NCBI RefSeq assembly: GCF_004027225.2
Contig: NC_044288.2
Span: forward strand, 21,462,744 to 21,526,743
Length of the DNA: 64,000 nucleotides
Source: Strigops habroptila
Lineage: Eukaryota; Chordata; Aves; Psittaciformes; Psittacidae
Direction: 5' to 3'
Shown here: piece by piece, positions 46,961 through 58,566 of the stretch
Layout: each line of letters starts with the position of its first letter
How positions within the stretch are numbered: the first letter of the stretch is position 1
Made by a program: the position numbers and the translations under genes
Notes under the pieces: model-generated
What the model was told of the DNA's origin: nothing
Database searches by the model: none
Seen by the model: the letters and a program-made list of their open reading frames with translations, nothing else

Positions 46961-49408
46961 ATGGGTGCTGCGGGGAGGCGCTGGGGCCGAAGGGAGCGAG
47001 CGCTCCTGTGGACCGTCCTAGTGGCGGTGTGGGACGCGGCGTGGGGGCAGCTGCGCTACTCGGTTCCCGAGGAGCTGCCCAAGGGCTCGTTCGTGGGCGA
47101 CGTGGCCAAGGACCTGGGGCTGGAGCTGCCGGCGGTCCGCGACCGCGGCGTCCGAGTCGTCTCCGAAGGTAGGACGCAGTATTTCGCTCTGCACGGGAAG
47201 ACGGGCCATTTGGTGACAGCGGAGAGGATAGACAGGGAGCAGCTGTGCGAGAGTGTGCAGCAATGTGTGCTGCGGTGCGAGGTGATAGTGGAGGGGGAAA
47301 TGAAGGTTTACAAAATCGAAGTAGAGATCACAGACGTTAACGACAACGCCCCCAGCTTTCGACCAGCAGAAAAAGAACTGAGAATGAGCGAGACGACTGC
47401 CCCAGGGTCGCGATTTCCGCTGGCCGAGGCTCACGACCCGGACTCGAGCCCCAATTCGCTGCAGCGCTACGAGCTGAGCGGCGACGAGCACTTCTCGCTG
47501 GCCGTGCAGGCGGGCCCCGACGGGGATCAGCGTCCCGAGCTGGTGCTGGCGAAGGCGCTGGACCGCGAGGAGGCGGCGTTTCACGAGCTGGTGCTGAGGG
47601 CGAGCGACGGCGGAGAGCCTGCGCGGACGGGCACGGCGCGGATCTGCGTGGCCGTGCTGGACGCCAACGACAACGCGCCCGTGTTCAGCCAGGCGGAGTA
47701 CACGGTGCGTGTGCCCGAGGACGTGCCCGTGGGCTCCGTCCTCGTCACCGTCACGGCCGCCGACTCTGACGAAGGTCTGAACGGACACGTCAAATACTCG
47801 TTGAAGAAAATCACAGACAAAGCCTCAAAGATTTTGCAGCTGGACTCTGAGACGGGAGCGGTCAGGCTGGTGCAGAGCCTCGACTTTGAGGAAATCTCCT
47901 CATACGAACTGGAAGTGCAGACTCATGATGGCGGCGGTCTTTTCGACACCGCGAAAGTCGTGATCACTGTGACAGACGTCAACGACAACGCACCAGAGAT
48001 TTCAGTGCGGTCGGCTTTGAGTGAAATCTCGGAGAACGTGCCGCTAGGGACGGTGTTGGCCCTACTACACGTGGAGGATCGGGACTCGGGGGCGAACGGC
48101 CAGGTGCGGTGCAGCATCGGCGAGAGCCTCCCGTTCCGCCTGGAGAAGTCCTTTGAGGACTACTATCGCGTGGTGACGTCGGGAGAGCTGGACCGCGAGA
48201 AGGTGTCGGAGTACAACGTGACGGTGCGGGCGGTGGACGGCGGGTCGCCGGCGCTGGAGAGCAGCGCGCTGTTGTCGCTGCGTGTGCTGGACGTGAACGA
48301 CAACGCGCCGGTGTTCGCGGAGGCGCGCTACAGCGCCCGCCTGGCCGAGAACAACGCGGCGGGCGCGCTGGTGCTGACGGTGCGGGCGTGGGACGCGGAC
48401 TGGGGGCAGAACGCGCGCGTGCGGTACCGGCTGTCGGAGGGGCGGGTGCGGGGCGCGCCGCTCTCGTCGTACGTGTCGGTGCAGGCGGAGACGGGCGCGC
48501 TGTACGCGCTGCGCTCCTTCGACTACGAGGAGGTGCGCGAGGTGCGGCTGTGGGTGCGGGCGGAGGACGGCGGCGCGCCGGCGCTGAGCAGCAACGTGTC
48601 GGTGCGACTGGAGATCGTGGACGAGAACGACAACGCGCCGCAGGTGCTGTACCCGCCGGCGGCGGCGCCGTCGTCCGCGGCGGGCGCGGGCTGGGCAGGC
48701 GTGGAGCTGGCGCCGCGCTCGGCGGAGCCCGGGGCGCTGGTGGCCAAGGTGGTGGCGGTGGACGCGGACGCGGGGCAGAACGCGTGGCTGTCGTACGAGC
48801 TGGCCAAGGCGACGGAGCCGGGGCTGTTCCGCGTGGGGCTGCACAGCGGCGAGGTGCGCACGGCGCGCTTCCCGCTGGCCCGCGACGCGGCGCGGCAGAG
48901 CCTGGTGGTGGTGGTGAAGGACCACGGGCGGCCGGCGCTGTCGGCCACGGCCACGCTGACGGTGGTGCTGGCCGAGAGCGTGGCCGAGCTGCTCTCGGAG
49001 CTGGGCAGCGCGGCGGCGGCGACGCCGGGCGAGCCGGCCGGCAGCCTCACGCGCTGGCTGGTGCTGGCCGTGGCGGCCGTGTCCTGCCTCTTCCTCGCCT
49101 TCCTGCTGCTGCTGCTGGCGCTGCGCCTGCGGCGCTGGCGCCGCTCGCAGCTGCTGGCGGCGGCGGGCAGCGCCGCCTTGCGCGGCGTCCCGGCCTCGCA
49201 CTTCGTGGGCATCGACGGCGTCCGCGCCTTCCTGCACTCCTACTCGCACGAGGTGTCGCTCACGGCCGACTCGCGCAAGAGCCAGCTCCGCTTGTCGGCC
49301 GGCAGCTGCTGCGACACCCTCCCGGCCCGGCCGCCGCCCGACGAGCCCGCGCCGCTGCTCGGGGAGGACTCTTCGGCTGCCCTCTGCGCGGACCCCGCCG
49401 CTGCCCCG
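46961..49408 (+). CDS. PCDHGA: Protocadherin gamma-A-like variable exon 3
   Basis: An 816-residue variable exon starting MGAAGRRWGRRERALLW (ATG in CAGAGATGG context). The signal peptide ends about residue 29. Linkers are at 125-131 (DVNDNAP), 234-240 (DANDNAP), 339-345, 444-450 (DVNDNAP) and 554-560 (DENDNAP). The EC1 loop is CESVQQC and the membrane helix 698-721. The tail is YSHEVSLTADSRKS, then a proline/acid-rich end (PDEPAPLLGEDSS). The donor is CCG|GTGAGT, phase 0; the frame stays open for 66 more codons into the intron. EC1-EC2 and EC4-to-tail are nearly identical to gamma-A 4, and EC3 is the main difference. It should form cis dimers through EC5-EC6 and trans dimers through EC1-EC4. 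Confidence 0.94.
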
Positions 49409-49414
49409 GTGAGT
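49406..49414 (+). other. Splice donor of gamma-A exon 3
   Basis: CCG|GTGAGT, phase 0. The intron side matches the consensus perfectly through +6. Confidence 0.8.
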
Positions 49415-49799
49415 TCTTTCCAGGAGTCTTTCTCTGCGCCGCTTCGTTCCCTCTGCTGCTGCTCGGTCCTTTCCCCGATGGGTTTCTCGTTCCGCGTGCT
49501 ATGGTTCTCGCGGGAAGCTTTGAGTAGGCAAAGCTTGTGTGAGGCTCGCGCTGCGTGCTGGTGCTTTTGCTCCCGGGAGGCGAATGCGGGTGGATGCTCA
49601 GCTTCCTAGAAGGTAGGGAGGAGCGAGGCTTCTGCCGGCATTAGTTTCCTTGGAGAGGTGTTTTGTGTTTCACCACGTCCTCGCTGTGTTTCACGCTCGT
49701 CAGCGAACCATTCTCTCCTGGTGGCCTGTGCCTGGTTTTCTTTTACACCTTGATATATATATCTTGAAGTGTTATGAGCAGGCAATCTGTCTTTACCTT

Positions 49800-52700
49800 A
49801 GGGTAGATATGCAAAGAACACCATGTGGGTGTTGGAGAGGATGCTCAGAGAAGCTGTGCGCGAGTGGTTGTTGAAGCACACAAGAGACATGGTTTGCTCC
49901 TTTCCATGTCCAGTCCCCTTCTGCAGGATTGCTATGGCTGATGTTTTTCTTCCTAAAGAATGTTTGCTAGAAGACACGTTATTCTTGCTCTATAGGTGGT
50001 GTTTGAAGTTTCCTCCCATGTGCTGTAGGTTGTTGTGGTGTTCTTAATTAACAGTTACATTATGTACTTATGACAAGTTCCCAGCTTCCTGGAGGAACCA
50101 ACTGTTCTGCCAGTTCCAACAAGCCCCCTTTTCCTGCATACTGAGAGATGACAATCATCTCACAGACTTGTGTGCAAGCATTAGGGAAGGAAGTGTGAAC
50201 ATCACTCTGGGCTACCATGTTTAAGAACTGCTGTGTGAAACATCATTTTGTCATCTATATGTCCTTGTTGGTTGTATGAAGCTTTCCTCAGCCTTAACCA
50301 ACTTTCAGATGTTTTCAATGGCTCCTGCTCACATGAAGTAATTGCTGATGTTTTGTCCATATTAAAATTGGTGAGAATGTAGGGAGTGTGGGTTGGGGGG
50401 GTATTTCTGTCATTAATTTCTTTGTCCAGAGTTTGTTCCTTAAAATATGTGCCAGGAAGTTACTCATTGTATGCACTATGTCTGATACAGCTTTTCCTGT
50501 GAATGGTGGTTATTGGGTGTAGATGTAAACATTGCAGGAAGAGTTGTAGAATCGCGTGTCTGCAAAATTGCCCATGTGCATGGTGGTGTCATTGAGCTGA
50601 TACTTATGACTGAGTCTTGAACCAACCAGCTAGATACTCTTCTTATGGCCTGCTACAGATGACATAATCGGAGCTACTGAGCTATGGTGCCTTCACGTTC
50701 CCATTTTCTAATTCTTGCCTTGTTTTGTCTCCTGTTCTATACCTGGGTCTCAGTTCGGCTGATAGTAGAGAGCTCTTCTAGTTGTCAGTCTGGGAGAACA
50801 CTTTCCATCCATTGTATGAAGGTGTTCAGATGACAAGAGAAAGATTTTGATGTAATTCTGTTTCCTTAAAATGTCAAGGAATGAAACTCTTCATTGTCAG
50901 CTTCTAGCCTACATATGGTCAAAATTAGAATATAGTCTGTGGTGCTACTAAAGGCTGTTAATGTCAAACAAGGAAGGTGAGAGGCTGGCTTGGTACCAGA
51001 AACATGGGTGGGTCAACATGCTTTTTGCCTGGTTCCAAGGCCTGTGCCACTCATGCTGTGATGCTGGTTCCTTGTCCTGAAAGGCAGTGGGAGTCCTCTG
51101 ATAAAAGAGCATTTGCATAATATCTCTGCATGTAGAATGATAATGCATGGGTAGAATGGCTGAGAAGCTGTTGAAGGGCATAAGAGACATGGGTTGCTCC
51201 TTTCCCTGTTCAGTGCTCAGCTGTATTATTGGGCAATACGAGTTTCATCTTCCCAAAGAATCTTGGCCAAAGTAATATTATTCCAGCTGTACAGGGAGCC
51301 TTGGAAAGTTCTTGTTGTGTCTTTGCAGGTTGTTGTGGTGTTTTTAACAGCTTAGTTATGCGCTTATGACAAATGCCATAACGGGAGCTTTGGAAGGAGC
51401 CGATTCATTCTCTATGAAAAACCTGAATTCTGTACCTAATCTAAGAGCCGTTACCAACAAGACTATCTTAAGATCCTTTTGGTTTTGTGTGTGTTAACTT
51501 CTTCCTTTCTCCTTGTAATGATCTGAAGGTGGGCAGTTGTCTCTGATAGTGTGTATAAGATCGGATCTGCTATATTTGTCTGTCTGTCCTGTATGTCCCT
51601 TTCATGTTCACAGCTGTGAGACTTTCATAGGCACGTTTCCTTGAAATGTCGCTGGAAGAAATGCTCTTTCTTGTCACATAAAGATAGCGAGAAGCCAAAT
51701 ATTATTCATTGTAAGGATACATTCTCTGTGTAACTTCTCTTTTGATGGAGTCTGTAAATTATGAAAATCGATGACAACAATGCAAGCTGTGAAGGATTTG
51801 AGGAGTCTCAGGGGTGCTGTGTGTGTGGAGGTACTGGTGGAGATATGGCATGCTTTGTGTCAATTCCCAGGGTTTATTGCTGGCTTACAGAAAATGAGTC
51901 TGAAGACATCTTATCTTTGGATATCACACATCTCAGAATCTGACTGTCCAAGCTGTGGGTTCATCAGTTTGCTTTCCTGTTGCATGATTATTTACTGGGC
52001 ATAGATGTATGCTTTACAGTAAGCTTTGAGAGTCGTGTATCTTCTAAGTTGTCCATGTGCTGAAGTAGGGTGACAGTGTCTTTGAGGTAATACTTTGACT
52101 AGGTCTTTATTGGAGCTGCATATCACTTTTGTGCTTGAGAAAATTTTACATTGCTTCTAAGTAGTGTGATGCAGAGAGAAACCTCTCCCCATGCATCCAT
52201 GTTGTGATCTTTTTTCTCAGTTACGTGTTGAACTTCTCTTTCAGTGGTGTCTTCTGCAAATGTAGCTTTCCTTTTGCGTGACATTTGGGCATGGTGAGAA
52301 ATTCTGTCTGTCCAGAGACTGAGCAGGTGTACAAGTTTGCTATGGTATGATTTGAAATGTCTAAAAGATGTAGAGATGGTGTAAAAGTTCAGTTTGTCCC
52401 CCCCCGCTTTTTTTTTTTTCTTATGAGGTTCAGAGCTGTTTCCATGCATTTACCTCTTTTTTATTGTCCAAAATGAGGGAATGTGGCTATGTTCTGTGGT
52501 ATGAGCTCCTGTGGACACTTTATCAACTACATCCTCCTCTTGTATACTTACTACAGTTGAGATGCTCTGAAATGTTAAGCTATAATGCCCCACCTCTGCA
52601 GGTTTCCTGTTGTTCCATTGTTCATTGACCAGGTCTAAAGCTGGATCTCATTGTGGCTTGTAACCCTTACAACATTAAAAGATGCCTTATAATTTTTGAA

Positions 52701-53378
52701 CATGGTAGTAGTTTCCATTGATATCTGTAGATGAATGATTTAATCTACAAACATAAAGGCTTTGATATACCTCTTTTTTCTGTGATGTCACACAATTACA
52801 TGATCTCTCATCTGTGGCCAACATGTGACCAAAACACTGGGTATTGTCAATGTTGTGACTATGGGTTGTGAATACAGAGCAAGGAGGGCAAGATGCTCGT
52901 TTTGAACCAGGAAAATAGGTGGGTCAGCATGACTTTGGCTGAGCAATGGTTTGAATTCCTGCCTGGTGCCAAGGCCTGTGCCTTTTTTTTGTGATCCTGG
53001 TTTTTCTGTCCTGAAATGCAATCATAGTAGAGCATTTGCACAACAACTCAGCACATAGAGGGATGATGTGTGGCTGGAATGGCTGGTAATCCATCTGAGA
53101 TCTCCATTATCCATCTATATCTCCCTGAATATTGTGATACAGCATTTCTTCACAGCTGTTGTTCCACTTTCTTTCTGGCCCTTCTTTCTTGGAAGGTCAT
53201 GGTTCCTTTTTCCCATTTCTAGGCAGTGCTTTTGCATTTGAAACTGCGTGGTTTTTTGCAGCAAATACTTCAGCCTCCTAAGACAGAATTGTAAGCGTGA
53301 GCAGAAAGAATAGAATCTAAAAGAGAATCTATTGTGTTTTCTCAGAAGAATGCGCTGGAGGAAGTGTCCCATGATGGG
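49800..53378 (+). repeat. Gamma spacer repeat, two tandem copies (one partial)
   Basis: The first copy (49800-51110) and the second (from 51110) share blocks such as CAAGAGACATGG followed by TTGCTCCTTTCC (49880 and 51183) and a common right end (50934-51100 with 52850-53040). Both match copy A (37012 onward) and the copy at 61640. The first is internally shortened. Confidence 0.65.
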
Positions 53379-56048
53379 GAATAAATGAGGAATTAGAGAT
53401 GTCTACACGTCTATGGGAATATGACATCGTTGGAATCACAGAAGTATGGTGGGATGGCTCCTATGACTCGAGTGTTGGAATGGAAAGTTATAGGCTTTTT
53501 AGGAAAGACAGGCCAGGCAGACAGGGAGGGGGTGTAACTATTTATGTCAATGATAGTCTGGAGAGTATGGAACTGCCATACTGCCCAGGGAGAGGTGAGG
53601 AGCCAACAGAGAGCTTGTGGGTTAGGGTCAAGGGAAGAACTGTGATGGGGGACATTACTATGGGGACCTGCTACAGACTGTCTGATCAGGAAGACTCTGT
53701 GGATGAAGCTTTCTATAGACAGATAGGAGCAGCCTCATGCTCGCAGGTCTTTGTCCTCATGGGGGACTTCAACCACCCCAGTATCTTTCGGAGGGATGGT
53801 ATGGCCTGGCACAAGCAATCCAGGAGGTTCCTTGGTTGTGTGGAAGACAACTTCCTCTTGCAAGTAACAGAGGAGCCAACAAGGAGAGATTGAGCTCGTG
53901 CTCACCAGCAGGGAGGGGCTGGTTGGGAATGTGATGCTGCAGTGATTATGAGATGGTGGAGTTTGAGATCCTGAGGACAGTGAGAAGGGCATGCAGCAAG
54001 CTCACTGCCCTGGACTTCAAGAGAGCAGCCTTTGGCCTCTTCAGGAACCTGCTCAGTACAGTTCCATGAGATAAAGCCCTAGAGGGCAGGGGAGCCCAAG
54101 ACTGCTGGTTGATATTCAAGGATCAAGCTGCTCCAAGCTCAGGAGAGTTGCATCCCAGCAAGAAGGAAATGGGGCTGGAAGGCCAGGAGGTGTCCATGGA
54201 TGGATAAGGAACTGCTGAGAAAACTTAGAAGGAAAGAAGCAGCTTATAGAAGGTGGCAGTGAGGACAGGTGGCCTGGAAGAGTACAGGAACATTGTCTGG
54301 GAACCTAGGGATCAGGTTAGGAAAGCTAAGGCCCCGACAGAATTGAGTCTGGCCAGAGATATCAATAACAAGAAGAAGGGCTTCTGTAGGTATGTTGCAA
54401 ACAAAAGGAAGTTTAGGGATAATATGAGCCCTCTCCGGAAGGAAATGAGAAAACTGTCTACCCTAGATTTGAAGAAGACTGAGGTTCTCAGTGACTTCTT
54501 TGCCTCAGTCTTCACTGGCAAGTGCTCTGACCACAACACCCAAGTCTTGGAAGGCAGATGCAGGGCCTGTGAGAATGAAGAGCTTAGGCCCACTGTAGGA
54601 GAGGATCAGGTTCGAGATCATCTTAAGAACCTGAAAGTGCACAAGTCCATGGGACCTGATGAAATCCATCCATGGGTCCTGAAGGAGCTGGCGAATGAAG
54701 TTGCTAAGCCACTGTCCATCATTTTTGAAAAATCATGGCAGTCAGGTGAAGTTCCCAATGACTGGAAAAAGGGAAATATAACCCCCATTTTCAAGAAGGG
54801 GAAAATGGAAGACCCAAGAAACTACAGACCAGTCAGTCTCACCTCTGTGCCTGGCAAAATCTTGGAACAGAGGCTCCTGGAAAGCATGCTAAGGCACATG
54901 AAAAACAAGGTGGCTGGTGACAACCAGCATTGCTTTACTAAGGTCAAATCATGCCCGACCAATTTAGTGGCCTTCTGTGGTGGGGCTACGGAACTGATGG
55001 ATAGGGGCAAAGCAGCTGACATCATCTACCTGGACTTGTGCAAAGCATTCAACACTGTCCTGCACAACATCCTTGTCTCTAAACTGGAGAAACATAAATT
55101 TGATGGGTGGACCACCTGGTGGATAAACAATTGGCTGGATGGCCACACACAGAGAGCTGTGGTCAACTGCCCAATGTCCAACTGGAGGTGGGTAACAAGT
55201 GGTGTCCTTAGGGGTTGGTGTTGGGACTGATCCTATTCAACATCTTTGTCGGTGACATGGACAGTGGGATTGATGCGCTCTCAGCAAGTTTGCTGACAAC
55301 ACTAAGCTGCGTGATGCTAACTTCATGAAGTTCAACAAAGTGCAAGGTCCTACACCTGGGTTTTGGCAGTCCCAGGCACAGCTACAGGTTGGGCGGAGAA
55401 GAGATTCAGAGAAGCCCTGCAGAGAAGGACTTGGGGGTGTTGGTCAATGAGAAACTGAGCATGAGCCGGCAGTGTGCACTTGCAACCAAGAAAGCCAACC
55501 GTATACTGGGCTGCATCAAAAGAAGTGTGACCAGCAGGTCGAAGGAGGTGATCCTGCCCCTCTACTCTGCTCTCTGAGACCCCACTTGGAGCACTGTGTG
55601 CAGTTCTGGTGTCCTCAACATAGGAAGGACATGGAGCTGTTGGAGCAAGTCGAGAGGAGGGACACAAGGATAATAAGGGGCTGGAGCACCTTCCGTACGA
55701 AGACAGGCTAAGAAATTTGGGGCTATTCAGCCTGGAGAAGAGAAGGCTGCATGGAGACCTCATGGCAGCCTTCCAATATTTGAAGGGGGCCTACAAAATA
55801 TAATGGGTTCCAACTTAAACAGGGGAAGTTCAGGTTAGATATAAGGAAGTTCTTTACTGTGAGGATGGTTATGCACTGGCACAAGTTGCCCAAAGAGGTG
55901 GTGAATGCTTCATCCCTGGCAGCGTTCAAGGCCAGGTTGAATGGAGCCTTGGGCGACATGGCCTAGGGTGAGATGTCCCTGCACATAGCAGAGGGGTTGG
56001 AACTAGATGATTTTAAGGTCCTTTCCAACCTGAACTATTCTACGATTC
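53379..56048 (+). mobile_element. CR1-type LINE, plus strand, long but inactive
   Basis: The best preserved CR1 in the window. The frame 53399-53893 gives an endonuclease part (WEYDIVGITEVWWDGS, later VFVLMGDFNHPS, a catalytic-type GDFN motif). The frame 54253-55230 gives RT ([16 protein letters not shown] and [15 protein letters not shown]). Frameshifts separate them and the FADD region is disrupted near 55290. The 3' end decays at ATTCTACGATTCTT (56037-56050). The 5' part of the element is missing. The homologous spacer copy A has the empty site near 39270-39295. Confidence 0.9.
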
Positions 56049-57100
56049 TTTAAACTTACAGCTTCATTTTTTTGGTAGAATAGCATGCAACACAGTAGAG
56101 AACCAGCTGAGGGCTGGTGTGTATTTCTTAAACTGAACCCCAATACTATGTGGTACAGATGAAGACTTTAGGGCTGCACTTGCTGCTTTAGATAGGAATG
56201 ACTTTCAGGTGCTCCCAGGATTGCATTTCAGTGCCCGCGGTGAAGACCAGCAAGATTCCCCAGTGAGCTTCAATGACAACACTTTATTTTCTAAAGCTTC
56301 CTTGCCTTGCTTGTCTGATTTATAGTTTTGGTTTTGTCGTCTTGGTTTCCTACATGTGTATGTTTACTTGTAATTAGCAACATAGATTCATTTAGCAGTG
56401 CATCATATGTTAGCGCTTCTTGCTCATGCTCCAGTGGGTGTGAAAGGCACGAGATGTGAGGGTGTCTTTATGTTCTGTTATTGTTGGGGGGAACAAATGT
56501 GAATATGAACTGAGTAGAAGTTGCATCTCTCTGGAATGGTGTGTGTGATAAATGAGAGGAGGAGATTCCTCCTAAGTGAATAGTTTGATGACCCAATCTC
56601 TGTTGGATGACCACTCCTCTTTTATTTTGGCCTTTTTGTATTTGTGTGCTTCAGAGCCCTTGTGTTTCTTCTGAGAATGGTGGTGAGAAGCCAAATGTAC
56701 CTCCCTTCTTGTGCAATGGTAGGACATCATCCTCTTATAATAGGTTACTGGCAATTTAAGAAGGTCAGAAGCAATCTTGCAAGTTATATAGGGTTGGAGA
56801 AAAGACCAGGGAGCGCTGTCTGTGAGCCTGTAGAAAAGCTGATGAGCATTTCCTTGCTTGCCATAGATAACGCAAGTGTGTGCCTGATAGAGTACCACAA
56901 AGTTTGAGTTCCTGCTTCTCAGTGGCTTAAGAAATACACATTTGTCTCCAGCAAAAGAAAGCAAAGCTATCTCTGCTGCAGTCCTCAGAGCGTAGAATGG
57001 CAACCCAGCCCAGCCAAGGTTGCCATGAACGGACTAGAGGCTAGTGGGAGAAGGCCTGCAGGGTGTACTCCACACATTCCCGTTCAACATGGTGGCCACT
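56049..57100 (+). repeat. Gamma spacer repeat, right part beyond the CR1
   Basis: Continues the repeat interrupted at 53378. 56060-56260 matches 39305-39490, 56320-56560 matches 40117-40350, and 56985-57090 matches 40665-40770. Confidence 0.65.
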
Positions 57101-57300
57101 TAAAGGGCAGGTGGACAATTAGGTGGTTGAGGAACTGGCTGGATGACCAAGTTCTAAGAGTTAGAGTCAATGGCTCAATGTTCAAGAGAAAACCGGTGGC
57201 ATATGGTCTCCCACAAGGGTCCATATTGAGACCCTTGGACTATTTAGTATCTTCTTAGTGGGATTGAGTGCACCATCAGCCAGTTTGCAGATAAGTGGTG
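57100..57300 (+). mobile_element. CR1 RT fragment, plus strand, old
   Basis: One frame reads IRWLRNWLDDQVLRVRVNGS and then GLPQGSIL, the CR1 RT block before the FADD motif. A more decayed trace at 40780-40870 suggests that it was in the spacer before duplication. Confidence 0.7.
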
Positions 57301-57599
57301 CCACTGATTTGTGGGAGGGAATACATCCCATGTCATCAGCCCCCTCATATGTAGGCTCCTTGGGGAGGTTCTCCCCATTCAACATGTGCTGCAAAAATGA
57401 CACAAGTGAGGTGGATCTCTTAAATGACCTCTGCTGATGCTGGATGTTTTCAAGGCAAAAATAGAGACTTTGTTGTTGTTGTGTTTCACTCCAGTTAGTT
57501 AGTGATGGCATTTCTTGGTTCATCACATGTTCAGGTACAGCTGAAAAGTTTTCTCTACAAAGGTTGTGTTGTGTGAAATGCTATGACTTAATAAAGGTG

Positions 57600-58030
57600 A
57601 AGGCAGTTCGTTAGTGTGTAGAATGACATCTGCCAACTCTACATAACAGGGTTGGGGAAATAGTGTTTCGTTGTCTGACTCCCAGAGGAGCCCGAATTCC
57701 TAAGTGGAAGCGCAGCCTCTAGTGTCAGGCTGTAATGAAATATTCCCAAGTGGTAGTGGGAGAAATTGGACAAATGCAGGGTGATCTAGAGCAGCCTCCG
57801 GAGTGCAGGGGAAAAGTAACAAAGTCCAAAGGGCCGGCCTGGAAGACAACTATCTTTGAGGCGGGATCTTGCTCGCTGCCTTGTGCTATTACTTGCGATT
57901 TGGGAAATTAATGTGCCTGATGTCATTCCAGTCTGATAAGTTTTAATCTGCTGAAAGGCTGCAGGAAGAGACATTCAACCACAACGACTAAAAACAGCTG
58001 TGCAATTGGTGGAGATTGTGCCTGCGGACT
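57600..58030 (+). repeat. Orphan copy of the post-gamma-B spacer
   Basis: 57711-57780 matches 34286-34345 and 44985-45010. 57890-58035 matches 45131-45285, including CTGCGGACTGATGGGC. 57600-57660 matches 45397-45450. No gamma-B exon precedes it. Confidence 0.65.
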
Positions 58031-58278
58031 GATGGGCACATATATATTCTGTGTGGTAGTAGTAGAGCCACCGAAAGAGTATTATTTCTACCTGGCCGGG
58101 ATCGCCGCGAGGATCACGGAGGAGCTCGTCTCGAGAGCAGCCGAGGCAGAGATCACCGCTGGCCAGGACCCGATGGCTGCTCGGTGTCACCCGTCCCGTG
58201 CCCGCGAGCTGGACCTGGGCAAAGTCGGGCGGGGAGCGCTCGGCAGCGCCCGGTGCCTGCAGTGCCGAGAGGAGGCTG

Positions 58279-58296
58279 CGGGCGCCGCTGTTGACC
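58279..58296 (+). promoter_or_regulatory. CSE-like promoter element of gamma-A exon 4
   Basis: CGGGCGCCGCTGTTGACC lies about 270 bp before the ATG at 58567. It differs from the gamma-A 3 element by one base (GGCC to GACC). Confidence 0.6.
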
Positions 58297-58566
58297 GAGG
58301 AGGAGCGAGAGGAAGGCCGGAGTGCTGCCGGCAGCCCCGCCCGCTGCGGCGCGGCGCGGCTCGCTCTGTCGCTCGCTCTCTGTCTCGGCGGCCGGGCGGT
58401 CTGCGAGCGTCCCCGGGGTACGGAACAGTGCTCCAGCGAGGCGGAGAGGCGGGCGGCAGCGGCCGGGAGCGGTGACCCGGGCCGGGAGACGGAGCCCGAA
58501 CCGGAGCAGCGGTCGGCGGCAGGGAACTGTCTGTAGCGGTGCGGGGCAGGCGGAACGGCGGCAGAG

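Larger units (their letters stand above)
49409..58278. other. Spacer between gamma-A 3 and gamma-A 4
   Basis: The longest spacer (8.9 kb). It contains a partial spacer repeat (49800-51110), a second longer copy (51110-53378 and 56049-57100) split by a CR1 (53379-56048), an older CR1 trace (57100-57300) and a block homologous to post-gamma-B spacers (57600-58030). From about 58070 the promoter region of gamma-A 4 begins. I see no host gene. A gamma-B exon would be expected here if modules were regular, but none is present. Confidence 0.7.

Noticed and set aside
53399-55230. Two plus-strand frames as candidate host genes
   Set aside because: Endonuclease and RT parts of a CR1 LINE with a 3' terminal repeat, inserted into spacer DNA.
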